64,000 bases of DNA from an uncultured Acetatifactor sp. (GTDB taxonomy: Bacteria > Bacillota > Clostridia > Lachnospirales > Lachnospiraceae): NCBI GenBank assembly GCA_910586485.1, contig CAJUIA010000010.1, forward strand, positions 53,675 to 117,674. Direction: 5' to 3'. The number at the start of each line of letters is the position of its first letter. Within the stretch, counting starts at the first letter, position 1. Positions 24,846 through 33,471 of the stretch are shown here, piece after piece. The translations under genes and the position numbers were made by a program. The notes under the pieces are model-generated. The model saw nothing but the letters and a program-made list of their open reading frames with translations, was not told where the DNA came from and ran no database searches.

Positions 24846-26158
24846 TGTTTACAACGCTGAAAAACGCATTTAAGATCAAGGACCTGAGGAGCAAAATTTT
24901 GTTTACCTTCGCCATGCTGATTGTGATCCGAATTGGATCACAGCTGCCTGTGCCGGGGGTAAACGGAGAGGTCTTCCGGCAGTGGTTCTCTGAACAGTCG
25001 AATGGTGCGTTCAGTTTTTTTGATGCGGTTACGGGAGGTTCCTTTCAGAGCATGTCAATCCTTGCTTTGAACATCACTCCGTATATCACATCCTCCATCA
25101 TTATGCAGCTGCTTACCATTGCGATTCCTAAGCTGGAAGAAATGCAGCGTGACGGTGAGGACGGCAGGAAAAAAATAGTGGCAATCACCCGGTATGTTAC
25201 CGTGGCACTGGCTGTGATTCAGTCAACCGCTATGGCCATCGCATTTGGCAGGCAGGGTTATCTGGTAAATTATAATGCGCTGAGCATTATTTGCTCTGTG
25301 GCTACGCTTACGGCAGGCAGTGCGTTTTTGATGTGGGTAGGCGAACGAATCACGGAAAAGGGAATCGGAAACGGTATCTCCATCGTCCTGGTAATCAACA
25401 TCATCTCCAGGCTGCCGGAGGATTTGAAGGTACTCTTTAATCAGTTTGTGATCGGTAAGGCTCCTGCAACTGCAATTCTTGCGGCAGCGATTATTATTGC
25501 CATTATTGTGGCGATGGTGGTGCTGGTCATCATTTTAAATGACGGCACCCGTAAAATCCCCGTACAGTATGCAAATAAGGTACAGGGAAGGAAGATGGTG
25601 GGTGGAAACACCTCCAACATCCCTTTGAAGGTAAACACTTCAGGCGTTATTCCGGTGATTTTCGCACAGTCTCTTTTGCAGCTTCCTATTATTATCTCAT
25701 CCTTTGCAGGATATAAGGGGACAGGCGTGTGGAGTGAGATCTTAAAATACCTGAATTCGACTTATTGGTGTGATCCCAAGCAGATCAAATATTCCATCGG
25801 GTTGCTGGTGTATATTTTGCTGATTATTTTCTTTGCATATTTTTATACGTCTATTACCTTTAACCCGTTGATGATAGCCGATAATATGAAGAAGCAGGGG
25901 GGATTTATTCCCGGCATCAGGCCTGGAAAGCCTACCAGCGATTATCTGAACAAGGTATTGAATTATATTGTGTTTATCGGTGCGATCGGTTTGACGATTG
26001 TGGCAGTGCTTCCTTATTTCTTCAGCGGTGTGTTCAAGGCGAATGTGTCCTTTGGCGGCACCAGTCTGATCATTATTGTCAGCGTTGTGCTGGAGACCAT
26101 GAAGCAGGTAGAATCCCAGATGCTTGTCCGCAATTATAAAGGATTTTTGGAGAAGTAG
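24845..26158 (+). CDS. secY: Protein translocase subunit SecY
   Basis: This 437-aa protein has ten predicted membrane segments and SecY signatures (GSQLPVPGVN, NITPYITSSIIMQLL, the GGFIPGIRPGKPT loop). It forms the export channel. It is coupled to rplO, and a strong terminator follows. Confidence 0.98.
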   Translation: MFTTLKNAFKIKDLRSKILFTFAMLIVIRIGSQLPVPGVNGEVFRQWFSEQSNGAFSFFDAVTGGSFQSMSILALNITPYITSSIIMQLLTIAIPKLEEMQRDGEDGRKKIVAITRYVTVALAVIQSTAMAIAFGRQGYLVNYNALSIICSVATLTAGSAFLMWVGERITEKGIGNGISIVLVINIISRLPEDLKVLFNQFVIGKAPATAILAAAIIIAIIVAMVVLVIILNDGTRKIPVQYANKVQGRKMVGGNTSNIPLKVNTSGVIPVIFAQSLLQLPIIISSFAGYKGTGVWSEILKYLNSTYWCDPKQIKYSIGLLVYILLIIFFAYFYTSITFNPLMIADNMKKQGGFIPGIRPGKPTSDYLNKVLNYIVFIGAIGLTIVAVLPYFFSGVFKANVSFGGTSLIIIVSVVLETMKQVESQMLVRNYKGFLEK

Positions 26159-26179
26159 GCTTGGGTGAGGCGCTTCTTT

Positions 26180-26212
26180 AAATCGCGCAGGTAAAGCCTG
26201 CGCGATTTTTTA
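26180..26212 (+). terminator. Terminator after secY
   Basis: AAATCGCGCAGG pairs with CCTGCGCGATTT (12 bp) around TAAAG and ends in T. It separates the spc transcript from adk. Confidence 0.92.
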
Positions 26213-26273
26213 AGCAGCATTTTAAATAAGCGGCGGATTGTTACTGTTTTGAGTGGAAAATTTGACTTGGATA

Positions 26274-26302
26274 TTGCAAACTGCTCAATAAATTATTAAA
26301 AT
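26274..26302 (+). promoter_or_regulatory. Probable adk promoter
   Basis: TTGCAA and TAAAAT are 17 nt apart, 54 nt before the adk start. A small AGCAT-AAA-ATGCT hairpin lies between promoter and gene, matching one in the rpsN-rpsH gap. Confidence 0.6.
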
Positions 26303-26356
26303 TGTAATGGAACAGAGTGTGTGTCGAAGCATAAAATGCTTTGAAGTGGAGGGAAA

Positions 26357-26998
26357 ATGAAAATTATAATGTTAGGTGCGCCTGGTGCGGGAAAAGGCAC
26401 TCAGGCCAAAATGATCGCAGAAAAGTACGGTATACCTCATGTGTCCACGGGAGATATTTTCCGTGCAAATATTAAGAACGGCACGGAGCTTGGAATGGAA
26501 GCAAAGAAATATATGGACCAGGGCCTTCTGGTTCCGGATGAGCTGACGGTAAAGATTTTGTTGGACCGGGTGGCGCAGGACGATTGTGCAAAGGGCTATG
26601 TGCTGGACGGATTTCCCAGGACCATTCCTCAGGCGGAAGTGTTGGATGAGGCTTTAAATAAGCTTGGTGAGAAAATTGACTATGCCATTAACGTAGACGT
26701 GCCCGATGAAAACATTGTCAAAAGGATGTCCGGCAGACGTGCCTGTTTAAAGTGTGGGGCAACCTATCATATTGAACATATTCCGCCGAAAAAGGAAGGA
26801 GTTTGCGATACCTGTGGCAGCGAGCTGGTATTACGGGATGACGATCGGCCGGAAACCGTTCAGAATCGTCTGAAGGTTTATCATGATCAGACGCAGCCGT
26901 TGATTGATTTTTATACGGCAAAGGGCGTGCTGAAGACCGTGGACGGCACCGTGGATATGAAGGACGTATTCACTGCCATTACGGGGATACTGGGGTAA
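26357..26998 (+). CDS. adk: Adenylate kinase
   Basis: This 213-aa enzyme interconverts ATP + AMP and 2 ADP. The P-loop GAPGAGKGT, the AMP-binding DGFPRT motif and a zinc lid (CLKCGATYH ... CDTCGS) are visible, the long zinc-type lid of Gram-positives. It has its own promoter after the secY terminator. Confidence 0.98.
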   Translation: MKIIMLGAPGAGKGTQAKMIAEKYGIPHVSTGDIFRANIKNGTELGMEAKKYMDQGLLVPDELTVKILLDRVAQDDCAKGYVLDGFPRTIPQAEVLDEALNKLGEKIDYAINVDVPDENIVKRMSGRRACLKCGATYHIEHIPPKKEGVCDTCGSELVLRDDDRPETVQNRLKVYHDQTQPLIDFYTAKGVLKTVDGTVDMKDVFTAITGILG

Positions 26999-27003
26999 GA
27001 GCC

Positions 27004-27759
27004 ATGGCTATCATTATTAAAAATGAACAGCAGATAGACCTGATCCGGGAATCCTGCAGGCGGCTGGCGCTTGTACATAAGGAGCTGGAAGAGTTTATCA
27101 GGCCCGGAATATCCACAAAGGATATAGACATTTTGGGAGACCAGTTAATCCGCAAGCTGGAGGGTATCCCTAATTTCCTTCATTATAACGGCTATCCGGC
27201 AAGCATCTGCGTATCGGTCAATGACCAGGTGGTACATGGGATTCCCAGCAAGCACCGCATTTTACAGGAAGGCGACATCGTCAGTCTGGACGCCGGTATG
27301 ATTTATAAGGGTTATCATTCGGATGCCGCACGGACTCATGGGGTGGGGCGGATCAGCCCTGAGGCAAGACAGCTGATCGAGGTGACGAAGGAGAGCTTTT
27401 TTGCCGGAATAAAAGAGGCGAAGGCCGGAAATCATCTGTATAGTATTTCCAATGCCATAGCAGCTTATGTAAAGCCTTACGGATACGGCATTGTTCGTGA
27501 CCTGGTGGGACATGGCGTGGGAACAAAGCTTCATGAAGATCCGCAGATACCAAACTTTGCTCAGATCAAAAGGGGTCCCAGGCTTCGTCCGGGAATGACC
27601 CTTGCCGTGGAGCCCATGATTAACATGGGGCGGGCGGATGTAGAATGGCTGGACGATGACTGGACGGTGGTAACGGAGGACGGATCCTTATCCGCCCACT
27701 ATGAAAATACCATTTTGATCACGGAAGAGGGCGAACCGGAAATTTTAACACTCTATTAA
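27004..27759 (+). CDS. map: Methionine aminopeptidase, type I
   Basis: This 251-aa metalloprotease removes initiator methionine. Ligand motifs are present: SLDAGMIYKGYHSDAART (two Asp), GHGVGTKLHEDP (His), AVEPMIN and YENTILITEEGEP (Glu). It follows adk by 5 nt. Confidence 0.98.
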   Translation: MAIIIKNEQQIDLIRESCRRLALVHKELEEFIRPGISTKDIDILGDQLIRKLEGIPNFLHYNGYPASICVSVNDQVVHGIPSKHRILQEGDIVSLDAGMIYKGYHSDAARTHGVGRISPEARQLIEVTKESFFAGIKEAKAGNHLYSISNAIAAYVKPYGYGIVRDLVGHGVGTKLHEDPQIPNFAQIKRGPRLRPGMTLAVEPMINMGRADVEWLDDDWTVVTEDGSLSAHYENTILITEEGEPEILTLY

Positions 27760-27779
27760 GACGAACAGGAAAGTAAAAT

Positions 27780-28058
27780 ATGACGGGAAAATTTGCAGCT
27801 TCCGGCGCAGGCCATGACAAGGGCGTTTTGTATGTGATTGTGGCGGAGGAAGGAGATTTCGTATATTTGTCGGACGGCAGGTTAAAAAAGCCTGAAAAAC
27901 CCAAAAAAAAGCGCAAAAAGCACATTCAGCTCATTAACAGAGAGGTGGATGAGGGGTTGAAGGCCAGGCTGCTGGCGGGAGAAATTCTCAGGCCGGAAGA
28001 GATCAAATACGCGATCAGACAGTTTAAGAGTGACAGAGCAAATAAAGCAGCAAAATAA
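27780..28058 (+). CDS. KOW-domain RNA-binding protein (L14e/L27e-like)
   Basis: This 92-aa protein has an N-terminal KOW-like segment (SGAGHDKGVLYVIVAEEGDFVYLSDGR), a lysine-rich patch (KKPEKPKKKRKKH) and a helical C-terminus. Clostridial genomes often carry such a protein between map and infA. It probably binds rRNA; the exact role is unknown. Confidence 0.85.
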   Translation: MTGKFAASGAGHDKGVLYVIVAEEGDFVYLSDGRLKKPEKPKKKRKKHIQLINREVDEGLKARLLAGEILRPEEIKYAIRQFKSDRANKAAK

Positions 28059-28070
28059 TGGAGGAAATGT

Positions 28071-28289
28071 ATGTCAAAAAGTGATGTAATCGAAATTGAA
28101 GGAACGGTTGTGGAGAAGCTGCCAAACACCATGTTTCAGGTGGAGCTGGAGAACGGACATCGTGTGCTGGCTCACATCAGCGGCAAGCTGCGCCAGAATT
28201 TTATCCGCATTCTGCCCGGAGACAAGGTAACGCTGGAGCTGTCGCCTTATGATCTGAGTAAGGGACGTATTATCTGGAGAGACAAGTAA
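28071..28289 (+). CDS. infA: Translation initiation factor IF-1
   Basis: This 72-aa OB-fold protein (EIEGTVVEKLPNTMFQVELENGH, in part; HISGKLRQNFIRILPGDKV) is full length. GGAGG precedes ATG 28071. Confidence 0.98.
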   Translation: MSKSDVIEIEGTVVEKLPNTMFQVELENGHRVLAHISGKLRQNFIRILPGDKVTLELSPYDLSKGRIIWRDK

Positions 28290-28334
28290 CGGCTGTAGAA
28301 CTGTTGCGTTAGCTAAAAAAGATGAAAATAGGGG

Positions 28335-28363
28335 TTGTCAACAGGCAGCCCCTATGTTATAAT
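28335..28363 (+). promoter_or_regulatory. Promoter of the rpmJ-rpsM-rpoA transcript
   Basis: TTGTCA and a perfect TATAAT are 17 nt apart, 34 nt before rpmJ. It gives the alpha-operon genes an internal promoter. Confidence 0.85.
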
Positions 28364-28396
28364 AGGAAACGGTCTTTTTTGAAAGGAGGGTTTGAG

Positions 28397-28510
28397 ATGA
28401 AGGTTAGATCATCAGTAAAACCAATTTGCGAAAAGTGCAAAGTCATCAAGAGAAAAGGACGTATCAGAATTATCTGCGAAAATCCGAAACACAAGCAGAG
28501 GCAGGGATAA
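28397..28510 (+). CDS. rpmJ: 50S ribosomal protein L36
   Basis: This 37-aa protein has the zinc ligands CEKC, C and H (IICENPKHKQRQG). AAAGGAGGG lies upstream of ATG 28397; the longer frame from 28322 overlaps the promoter and is rejected. Confidence 0.98.
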   Translation: MKVRSSVKPICEKCKVIKRKGRIRIICENPKHKQRQG

Positions 28511-28665
28511 TCACCGCCTGAGCGGCTCCGCAGGGAAGCCGGATCAGGTTAAGTGAGTTCTTGTCTGGTTTTTATGTGCGGCTGAATTGCCGGCGCTGCA
28601 GGAACAACGGCGGCAGTTATCATAAATCCTGGATGGAGCTTGCGGGAGATTACTTCTTGATACCA

Positions 28666-28748
28666 CGACGAAAAGATTTTCTAAAATCATTAAGGACATG
28701 ATTTAAGAAAATCTATGTTTCGTCGGAAAAAACGCAGAGCGTTTTTTC
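28666..28748 (+). repeat. Composite stem-loop element 2 (rpmJ-rpsM gap)
   Basis: This sits in a 360-nt gap without a gene. CGACGAAA (28666-28673)/TTTCGTCG (28718-28725) encloses AGATTTTCT (28674-28682)/AGAAAATCT (28706-28714) and AAATCAT/ATGATTT with loop TAAGGAC. GAAAAAACGC/GCGTTTTTTC (28726-28748) follows at once. All four stems lack mismatches. The rest of the gap shows only a possible long leader. Confidence 0.85.
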
Positions 28749-28870
28749 GGCGGACGTTCAGGCAGTATCGGCCTAAATTTAATGTGTTGTGGAAAGATCG
28801 GATAATGATTATGCGTCCGGTTGGGTGAAAACCCCAATCAATTAGTAACAGGAAAATGGAGGAAATGTAA

Positions 28871-29242
28871 ATGGCTCGTATCGCAGGTGTAGACTTACCA
28901 AGAGAGAAACGAATTGAAATCGGCCTGACATATGTCTATGGAATCGGCAGAGCTACTTCCAACAAGATTTTGGCGGAAGCAGGCGTAAATCCCGATACCA
29001 GAGTCAGAGATGTGACCGATGAGGAAGTGAAAAAGATCAGCGAGGTCATCGAGAAGCTGAATCTCATGGTAGAAGGTGATTTAAGACGTGAGGTTGCCTT
29101 AAATATCAAGAGACTTCAGGAAATCGGCTGCTATCGTGGAATCCGTCATCGTAAGGGCCTGCCTGTTCGCGGTCAGAATACCAAGAACAACGCAAGAACC
29201 CGTAAGGGGCCTAAGCGTACAGTAGCAAACAAGAAAAAGTAA
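28871..29242 (+). CDS. rpsM: 30S ribosomal protein S13
   Basis: This 123-aa protein begins MARIAGVDLPREKRIEIGLTY and has the C-terminal RTRKGPKRTVANKKK tail. GGAGG precedes it. Confidence 0.98.
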   Translation: MARIAGVDLPREKRIEIGLTYVYGIGRATSNKILAEAGVNPDTRVRDVTDEEVKKISEVIEKLNLMVEGDLRREVALNIKRLQEIGCYRGIRHRKGLPVRGQNTKNNARTRKGPKRTVANKKK

Positions 29243-29313
29243 TCGTAAAATATAATGGAACGATTACTTCATAAGAAACCGTTAATTTATCAAGAAAGTA
29301 GGTTAGTTTAAAA

Positions 29314-29709
29314 ATGGCGAAACAGGTTGCAAAAAAAGTAACTAAGAAGCGCGTTAAGAAAAACGTTGAACGCGGACAGGCACATATTCAGTCTTCTTTT
29401 AACAATACGATTGTTACACTGACTGACAGCGAAGGCAATGCACTGAGCTGGGCAAGTGCCGGCGGTCTGGGATTCAGAGGTTCAAGGAAATCTACTCCCT
29501 ATGCTGCACAGATGGCGGCAGAAACGGCTACGAAGGCTGCTCTGGTACATGGGTTGAAGTCCGTAGACGTGTTTGTAAAAGGCCCCGGATCAGGGCGTGA
29601 GGCTGCAATCAGGGCTCTTTCGGCATGCGGTCTTGAGGTAATCAGCATCCGCGACGTAACCCCTGTTCCTCATAACGGCTGCCGTCCTCCTAAGAGGAGA
29701 CGCGTTTAG
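29314..29709 (+). CDS. rpsK: 30S ribosomal protein S11
   Basis: This 131-aa protein has HIQSSFNNTIVTLTD, a FRGSRKSTPYAAQ segment and VTPVPHNGCRPPKRRRV. It forms the platform near the mRNA exit. Confidence 0.98.
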   Translation: MAKQVAKKVTKKRVKKNVERGQAHIQSSFNNTIVTLTDSEGNALSWASAGGLGFRGSRKSTPYAAQMAAETATKAALVHGLKSVDVFVKGPGSGREAAIRALSACGLEVISIRDVTPVPHNGCRPPKRRRV

Positions 29710-29795
29710 TGTGCGAAGAATTTCTAAGTCTGCATACGCAGACTAACAAATTCTAAGTCGCGCACAGAAGAATGTCTCTGACGAGCCATTCTTCT
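29710..29795 (+). repeat. Composite stem-loop element 3 (rpsK-rpsD gap)
   Basis: TGTGCG (29710-29715)/CGCACA (29761-29766) encloses AGAATTT/AAATTCT and AGTCTGC/GCAGACT with loop ATAC; AGAAGAATG/CATTCTTCT (29766-29795) follows. The gap also contains GTGCCG-CCAA-CGGCAC near 29870, before the rpsD ribosome site. Confidence 0.8.
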
Positions 29796-29916
29796 CAGAG
29801 GGCGGATAGAAATTCCAAGCCTGTACAAAGTACGGGCTGAAAAGCAGTTATTAGATTAAGTCGGAGGAAGGTGCCGCCAACGGCACTGTAAACGATAGTA
29901 AAAAGGAGAAAATATA

Positions 29917-30510
29917 ATGGCAGTAAATCGCACACCCGTATTAAAGAGATGCCGTGCTCTTGGTCTTGAGCCTTCTTATCTGGGATATGATAAGAAGTCC
30001 AACCGTCAGAATGTAAGAGCAGGCAAAAAGGTCAGTGAATATGGCATGCAGCTTCGTGAGAAGCAGAAGGCAAAATTTATTTATGGCGTTTTGGAGAAGC
30101 CTTTCAGAAATTATTATGAGAAGGCAGACAGAATGCAGGGAATGACCGGTGAGAATCTGATGATTATGCTGGAGAGCAGGCTTGACAGTGTGATTTTCAG
30201 AATGTGTTTTGCAAGGACAAGAAGAGAAGCAAGACAGGTGGTCGGTCATAAGCATGTTCTTGTGAACGGTAAGGTGGTAAACATTCCTTCTTATCTGGTG
30301 AAAGCCGGCGATGTTATTGAAATCAAAGAAAGCGCAAGGACAATGCAGAGATACAAGGACATTGCCGAAGTGACCGGCGGCAGGCTGGTTCCCGAATGGA
30401 TGGATGTAGATCTTGAAAACTTTAAGGGAACAATTAAAAACCTTCCTACCAGGGAAATGATTGATGTCCCTGTAGACGAAATGCTTATTGTCGAGTTGTA
30501 CTCCAAGTAA
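29917..30510 (+). CDS. rpsD: 30S ribosomal protein S4
   Basis: This 197-aa protein contains the S4 RNA-binding domain (MLESRLDSVIFRMCFARTRREARQ ... HKHVLVNGKVVNIPSY). S4 is a translational repressor of its own operon in several bacteria, so the structured leader is of interest. Confidence 0.98.
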   Translation: MAVNRTPVLKRCRALGLEPSYLGYDKKSNRQNVRAGKKVSEYGMQLREKQKAKFIYGVLEKPFRNYYEKADRMQGMTGENLMIMLESRLDSVIFRMCFARTRREARQVVGHKHVLVNGKVVNIPSYLVKAGDVIEIKESARTMQRYKDIAEVTGGRLVPEWMDVDLENFKGTIKNLPTREMIDVPVDEMLIVELYSK

Positions 30511-30548
30511 GCCTTGCCCACAAACAATCCCAAAGGAGGGTATTTGCA

Positions 30549-31505
30549 GTGTTTGATTTTGAGAGACCAAATATTGAGGTTGCTGAGATTTCAGAAGATA
30601 AGAAGTACGGCAAGTTCATTGTTGAGCCTTTGGAGAGGGGCTATGGCATTACCCTTGGCAATTCTCTGAGAAGGATCATGCTTTCTTCCCTGCCCGGAGC
30701 GGCAGTGAGCCAGATCAAGATCGAGGGCGTTCTGCATGAGTTCAGCTCCATCCCCGGTGTGAAGGAGGATGTGACGGAGATCATCATGAACATTAAGGGG
30801 CTTGCCATTAAGAACAATAGCGAGACCAATGAAGCCAAAACGGCTTACATTGAGTTTGAGGGTGAGGGAGTTGTGCATGCTTCGGACATTCAGGTGGATC
30901 AGGACATCGAGATATTAAATCCTGATCTGGTGATTGCTACCTTAAGCGGCAAGGACACCAAGCTTTACATGGAGTTGACCATTACCAGAGGGCGCGGTTA
31001 TGTGAGCGCTGACAAAAACAAGCACGAAGATCTGCCCATAGGTGTGATAGCGATTGACTCTATCTATACGCCTGTGGAGAGGGTGAATATGACGGTGGCA
31101 AATACGCGTGTGGGTCAGGTTACCGACTATGATAAGCTGACGCTGGATGTATTTACCAATGGAACGCTGGCTCCCGATGAGGCAGTGAGCCTGGCGGCAA
31201 AGGTCTTAAGCGAGCATCTGAGTCTCTTTATTGATTTGTCCGAAAATGCCAAGACTGCGGAAGTCATGGTGGAAAAAGAGGACGATGAGAAGGAGAAGGT
31301 TCTCGAAATGAGCATCGACGAGCTGGAGCTCTCCGTGCGTTCCTATAACTGTTTGAAGAGAGCCGGTATCAACACGGTGGAAGAGCTGTGTAACAAGACC
31401 TCCGAGGATATGATGAAGGTTCGCAATCTGGGCCGGAAGTCACTGGAGGAGGTGCTGGCAAAGCTGAAGGAGCTTGGTCTCCAGCTGAATCCTTCAGAGG
31501 AATGA
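30549..31505 (+). CDS. rpoA: DNA-directed RNA polymerase subunit alpha
   Basis: This 318-aa protein has the N-terminal assembly domain (FIVEPLERGYGITLGNSLRRI) and the C-terminal promoter-contacting domain (ELELSVRSYNCLKRAGINTVEEL ... LGRKSLEEV). The start is GTG 30549 with AAAGGAGGG 8 nt upstream. Confidence 0.98.
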   Translation: MFDFERPNIEVAEISEDKKYGKFIVEPLERGYGITLGNSLRRIMLSSLPGAAVSQIKIEGVLHEFSSIPGVKEDVTEIIMNIKGLAIKNNSETNEAKTAYIEFEGEGVVHASDIQVDQDIEILNPDLVIATLSGKDTKLYMELTITRGRGYVSADKNKHEDLPIGVIAIDSIYTPVERVNMTVANTRVGQVTDYDKLTLDVFTNGTLAPDEAVSLAAKVLSEHLSLFIDLSENAKTAEVMVEKEDDEKEKVLEMSIDELELSVRSYNCLKRAGINTVEELCNKTSEDMMKVRNLGRKSLEEVLAKLKELGLQLNPSEE

Positions 31506-31655
31506 GTCAAGGCAATGAAACAATGAGTATGCCGTGGACGATAAATCCAAAGTGTATGTCCGTGGTAAGTCTCTGTATGGCAAAGCCAGGCATCCGGTAA
31601 GTAAGACCAAAGCGCATGGCCGGATGTACCATGAAAAGAGAAAGGAAATAAGGTC

Positions 31656-32192
31656 ATGGCAAAGTATAGGAAGCTGGGAAGGACATCCTCCCAGAGAAAA
31701 GCATTACTTAGAAACCAGGTTACGGCGCTGATCAATCACGGTAAGATCGTTACCACTGAGGCGAGAGCCAGGGAAGTAAGAAAGATTGCAGAGGGCTTGA
31801 TTGCTCTGGCTGCAAAGGAAAAGGATAACTATGAAATGGTAAAGGTTTCCGTAAAGGTCCCCGTAAAGGACAAGGACGGAAAGCGTGTGAAGGAGACTGT
31901 TGACGGCAAGAAGGTTACCAAGTACGAGACAGTGGAGAAGGAGATCAAGAAGGATCTGCCCAGCCGTATGCACGCAAGACGCCAGATCATGAAGGTACTC
32001 AACCCTGTGGTGGATGTTCCCAAGGAAGCAGCCGGACGGAAGCGCAACACCAAGGAGGTTGACCTGGCAGGAAAGCTGTTTGACGAGTATGGTCCCAAGT
32101 ATGCGGACCGCAAGGGCGGCTATACCAGGATCGTAAAGATCGGACCCCGTAAGGGCGATGCGGCAATGGAAGTGATTCTGGAGCTGGTTTAA
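31656..32192 (+). CDS. rplQ: 50S ribosomal protein L17, long form
   Basis: This 178-aa protein is much longer than the usual 115-130 aa. The N-terminal core (KLGRTSSQRKALLRNQVTALI) and C-terminus (YTRIVKIGPRKGDAAMEVILELV) are standard. A charged Lys/Val/Glu insertion of about 50 residues lies after IALAAKEKD (about residues 58-105). It closes the superoperon. Confidence 0.97.
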   Translation: MAKYRKLGRTSSQRKALLRNQVTALINHGKIVTTEARAREVRKIAEGLIALAAKEKDNYEMVKVSVKVPVKDKDGKRVKETVDGKKVTKYETVEKEIKKDLPSRMHARRQIMKVLNPVVDVPKEAAGRKRNTKEVDLAGKLFDEYGPKYADRKGGYTRIVKIGPRKGDAAMEVILELV

Positions 32193-32222
32193 GTAATATA
32201 TTAAAATATTGAATTCTTTTAT

Positions 32223-32267
32223 AGAGGCTGTTGCTTCATCGACTGAAATCGGGAAGCAGCAGCCTCT
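32223..32267. terminator. Hairpin between convergent rplQ and M15 peptidase genes
   Basis: AGAGGCTG-TTGCTTC pairs with GAAGCAGCAGCCTCT over 15 positions with one wobble. It probably terminates from both sides, though the T-runs are short. Confidence 0.7.
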
Positions 32268-32274
32268 GTTTGGC

Positions 32275-33327
32275 TTACGGCTTTGCTTTCTGGAAATGCT
32301 GGTAGTCCTTGGAGTGGTTCCAGCTGCCGCCCCAGGTAAAGCCATGCTGGATAAACAGCTTATAGCAAAGGTCTTCCTCGTCGATCTTGTAAGGGAAGCT
32401 TAAGGTGCGGTCCGCATAGCTTTCGCCCGAAGCCGGGGAAACATTCATGGTGCCGTCCTTATTGTAGGTAATATAAGGATTGTAAAGAGGGTTGATGTCT
32501 ATGGCAAGGCCGTAGGAATGCTTGGAAAGGCTGGATTTTCCAGGCACGGTCCGATAGTTGAAGCAGGAGGTATTATTGTCCTCCATGGAGGCGGTATCGT
32601 CCCCGTCGTATTCATCAATCAGAAGGACCTTTTCCAGCTGATATTCGTTACAATAAAGCTGATAAAATATCTCCACCAGGTCCTGGGCAATATACTCGTT
32701 ACAGATTAATTCACCCTCTGCAGGATTGCCGTCAAAATCATAATGCAGTATATGCACATATCGCAGCTCGTCCAGGGTAATTTTTACGTCGGCAGAGGAA
32801 TCTGCGCTGGAGGTATCCGTTTCGGAATCTCCAGCATTCGACGGCGTTCGCGTACCCGGATAAGAAATGCCTGTTATATAGCGGCGAAGCTCGTCGGATA
32901 TAGGCTCGTAGTAAAAGCCCTCTTCATGGGTAACCCGGAATTCTAATTGGGAGCTGCCGTTCAAAGAAGCGCCAATCAGAAGAGAAACAGGTGTAATGGT
33001 TTCTGAGGGATTTTGCAGGTTTTCTGCCCCTATACCTTCCGGATCTTCCTGACTATTGTTCTTTGCAGCTTCTTCATTTTTCTGGTTATCGCCCGTTGGA
33101 GCCTCGCCTCCGCCCTTATTATCGCCCGTTGGAGCCTCGCCGTCTAAGCTGTCATCCTCGTCTATTTCCGGGCTGTCGCTGCCTGTACTCACATTTTCCG
33201 TACCGTTTAACTTTTCATAGTCTGCCAGACTCATGGAATTTTTCTGGAGCATTCTTAAAATCCCGCCAACAATTATGGAAATGGCGGCAAGCAATACGAT
33301 GGTTTTAATGACTTTGGCTTTATCCAT
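32275..33327 (-). CDS. Membrane-anchored M15-family D-Ala-D-Ala carboxypeptidase
   Basis: This 350-aa protein has an N-terminal membrane anchor (VIKTIVLLAAISIIVGGIL), a low-complexity Asp/Glu/Asn linker with two EAPTGDN repeats, and a C-terminal M15 domain. The zinc motif SKHSYGLAIDINP and the terminal His in DYQHF are present. It should trim peptidoglycan stem peptides outside the membrane. The 144-nt gap to the divergent permease probably holds both promoters. Confidence 0.87.
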   Translation of the reverse strand: MDKAKVIKTIVLLAAISIIVGGILRMLQKNSMSLADYEKLNGTENVSTGSDSPEIDEDDSLDGEAPTGDNKGGGEAPTGDNQKNEEAAKNNSQEDPEGIGAENLQNPSETITPVSLLIGASLNGSSQLEFRVTHEEGFYYEPISDELRRYITGISYPGTRTPSNAGDSETDTSSADSSADVKITLDELRYVHILHYDFDGNPAEGELICNEYIAQDLVEIFYQLYCNEYQLEKVLLIDEYDGDDTASMEDNNTSCFNYRTVPGKSSLSKHSYGLAIDINPLYNPYITYNKDGTMNVSPASGESYADRTLSFPYKIDEEDLCYKLFIQHGFTWGGSWNHSKDYQHFQKAKP

Positions 33328-33471
33328 TGTTGTCTTTCTGTCCTCCTGTCCTGAATAAGGTCATTGTAACATGAAACATACAGATTGAGAATGGCTTTTT
33401 TGGACACTGGGAGATATAATAGAGTTTGCGAAAGACCATATGAAAAAAAGTACGATAGAAAAGAGGGCTAT

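Noticed and set aside
31534..31731. A 65-aa basic frame between rpoA and rplQ
   Set aside because: It overlaps the rplQ start in another frame and has no ribosome site.
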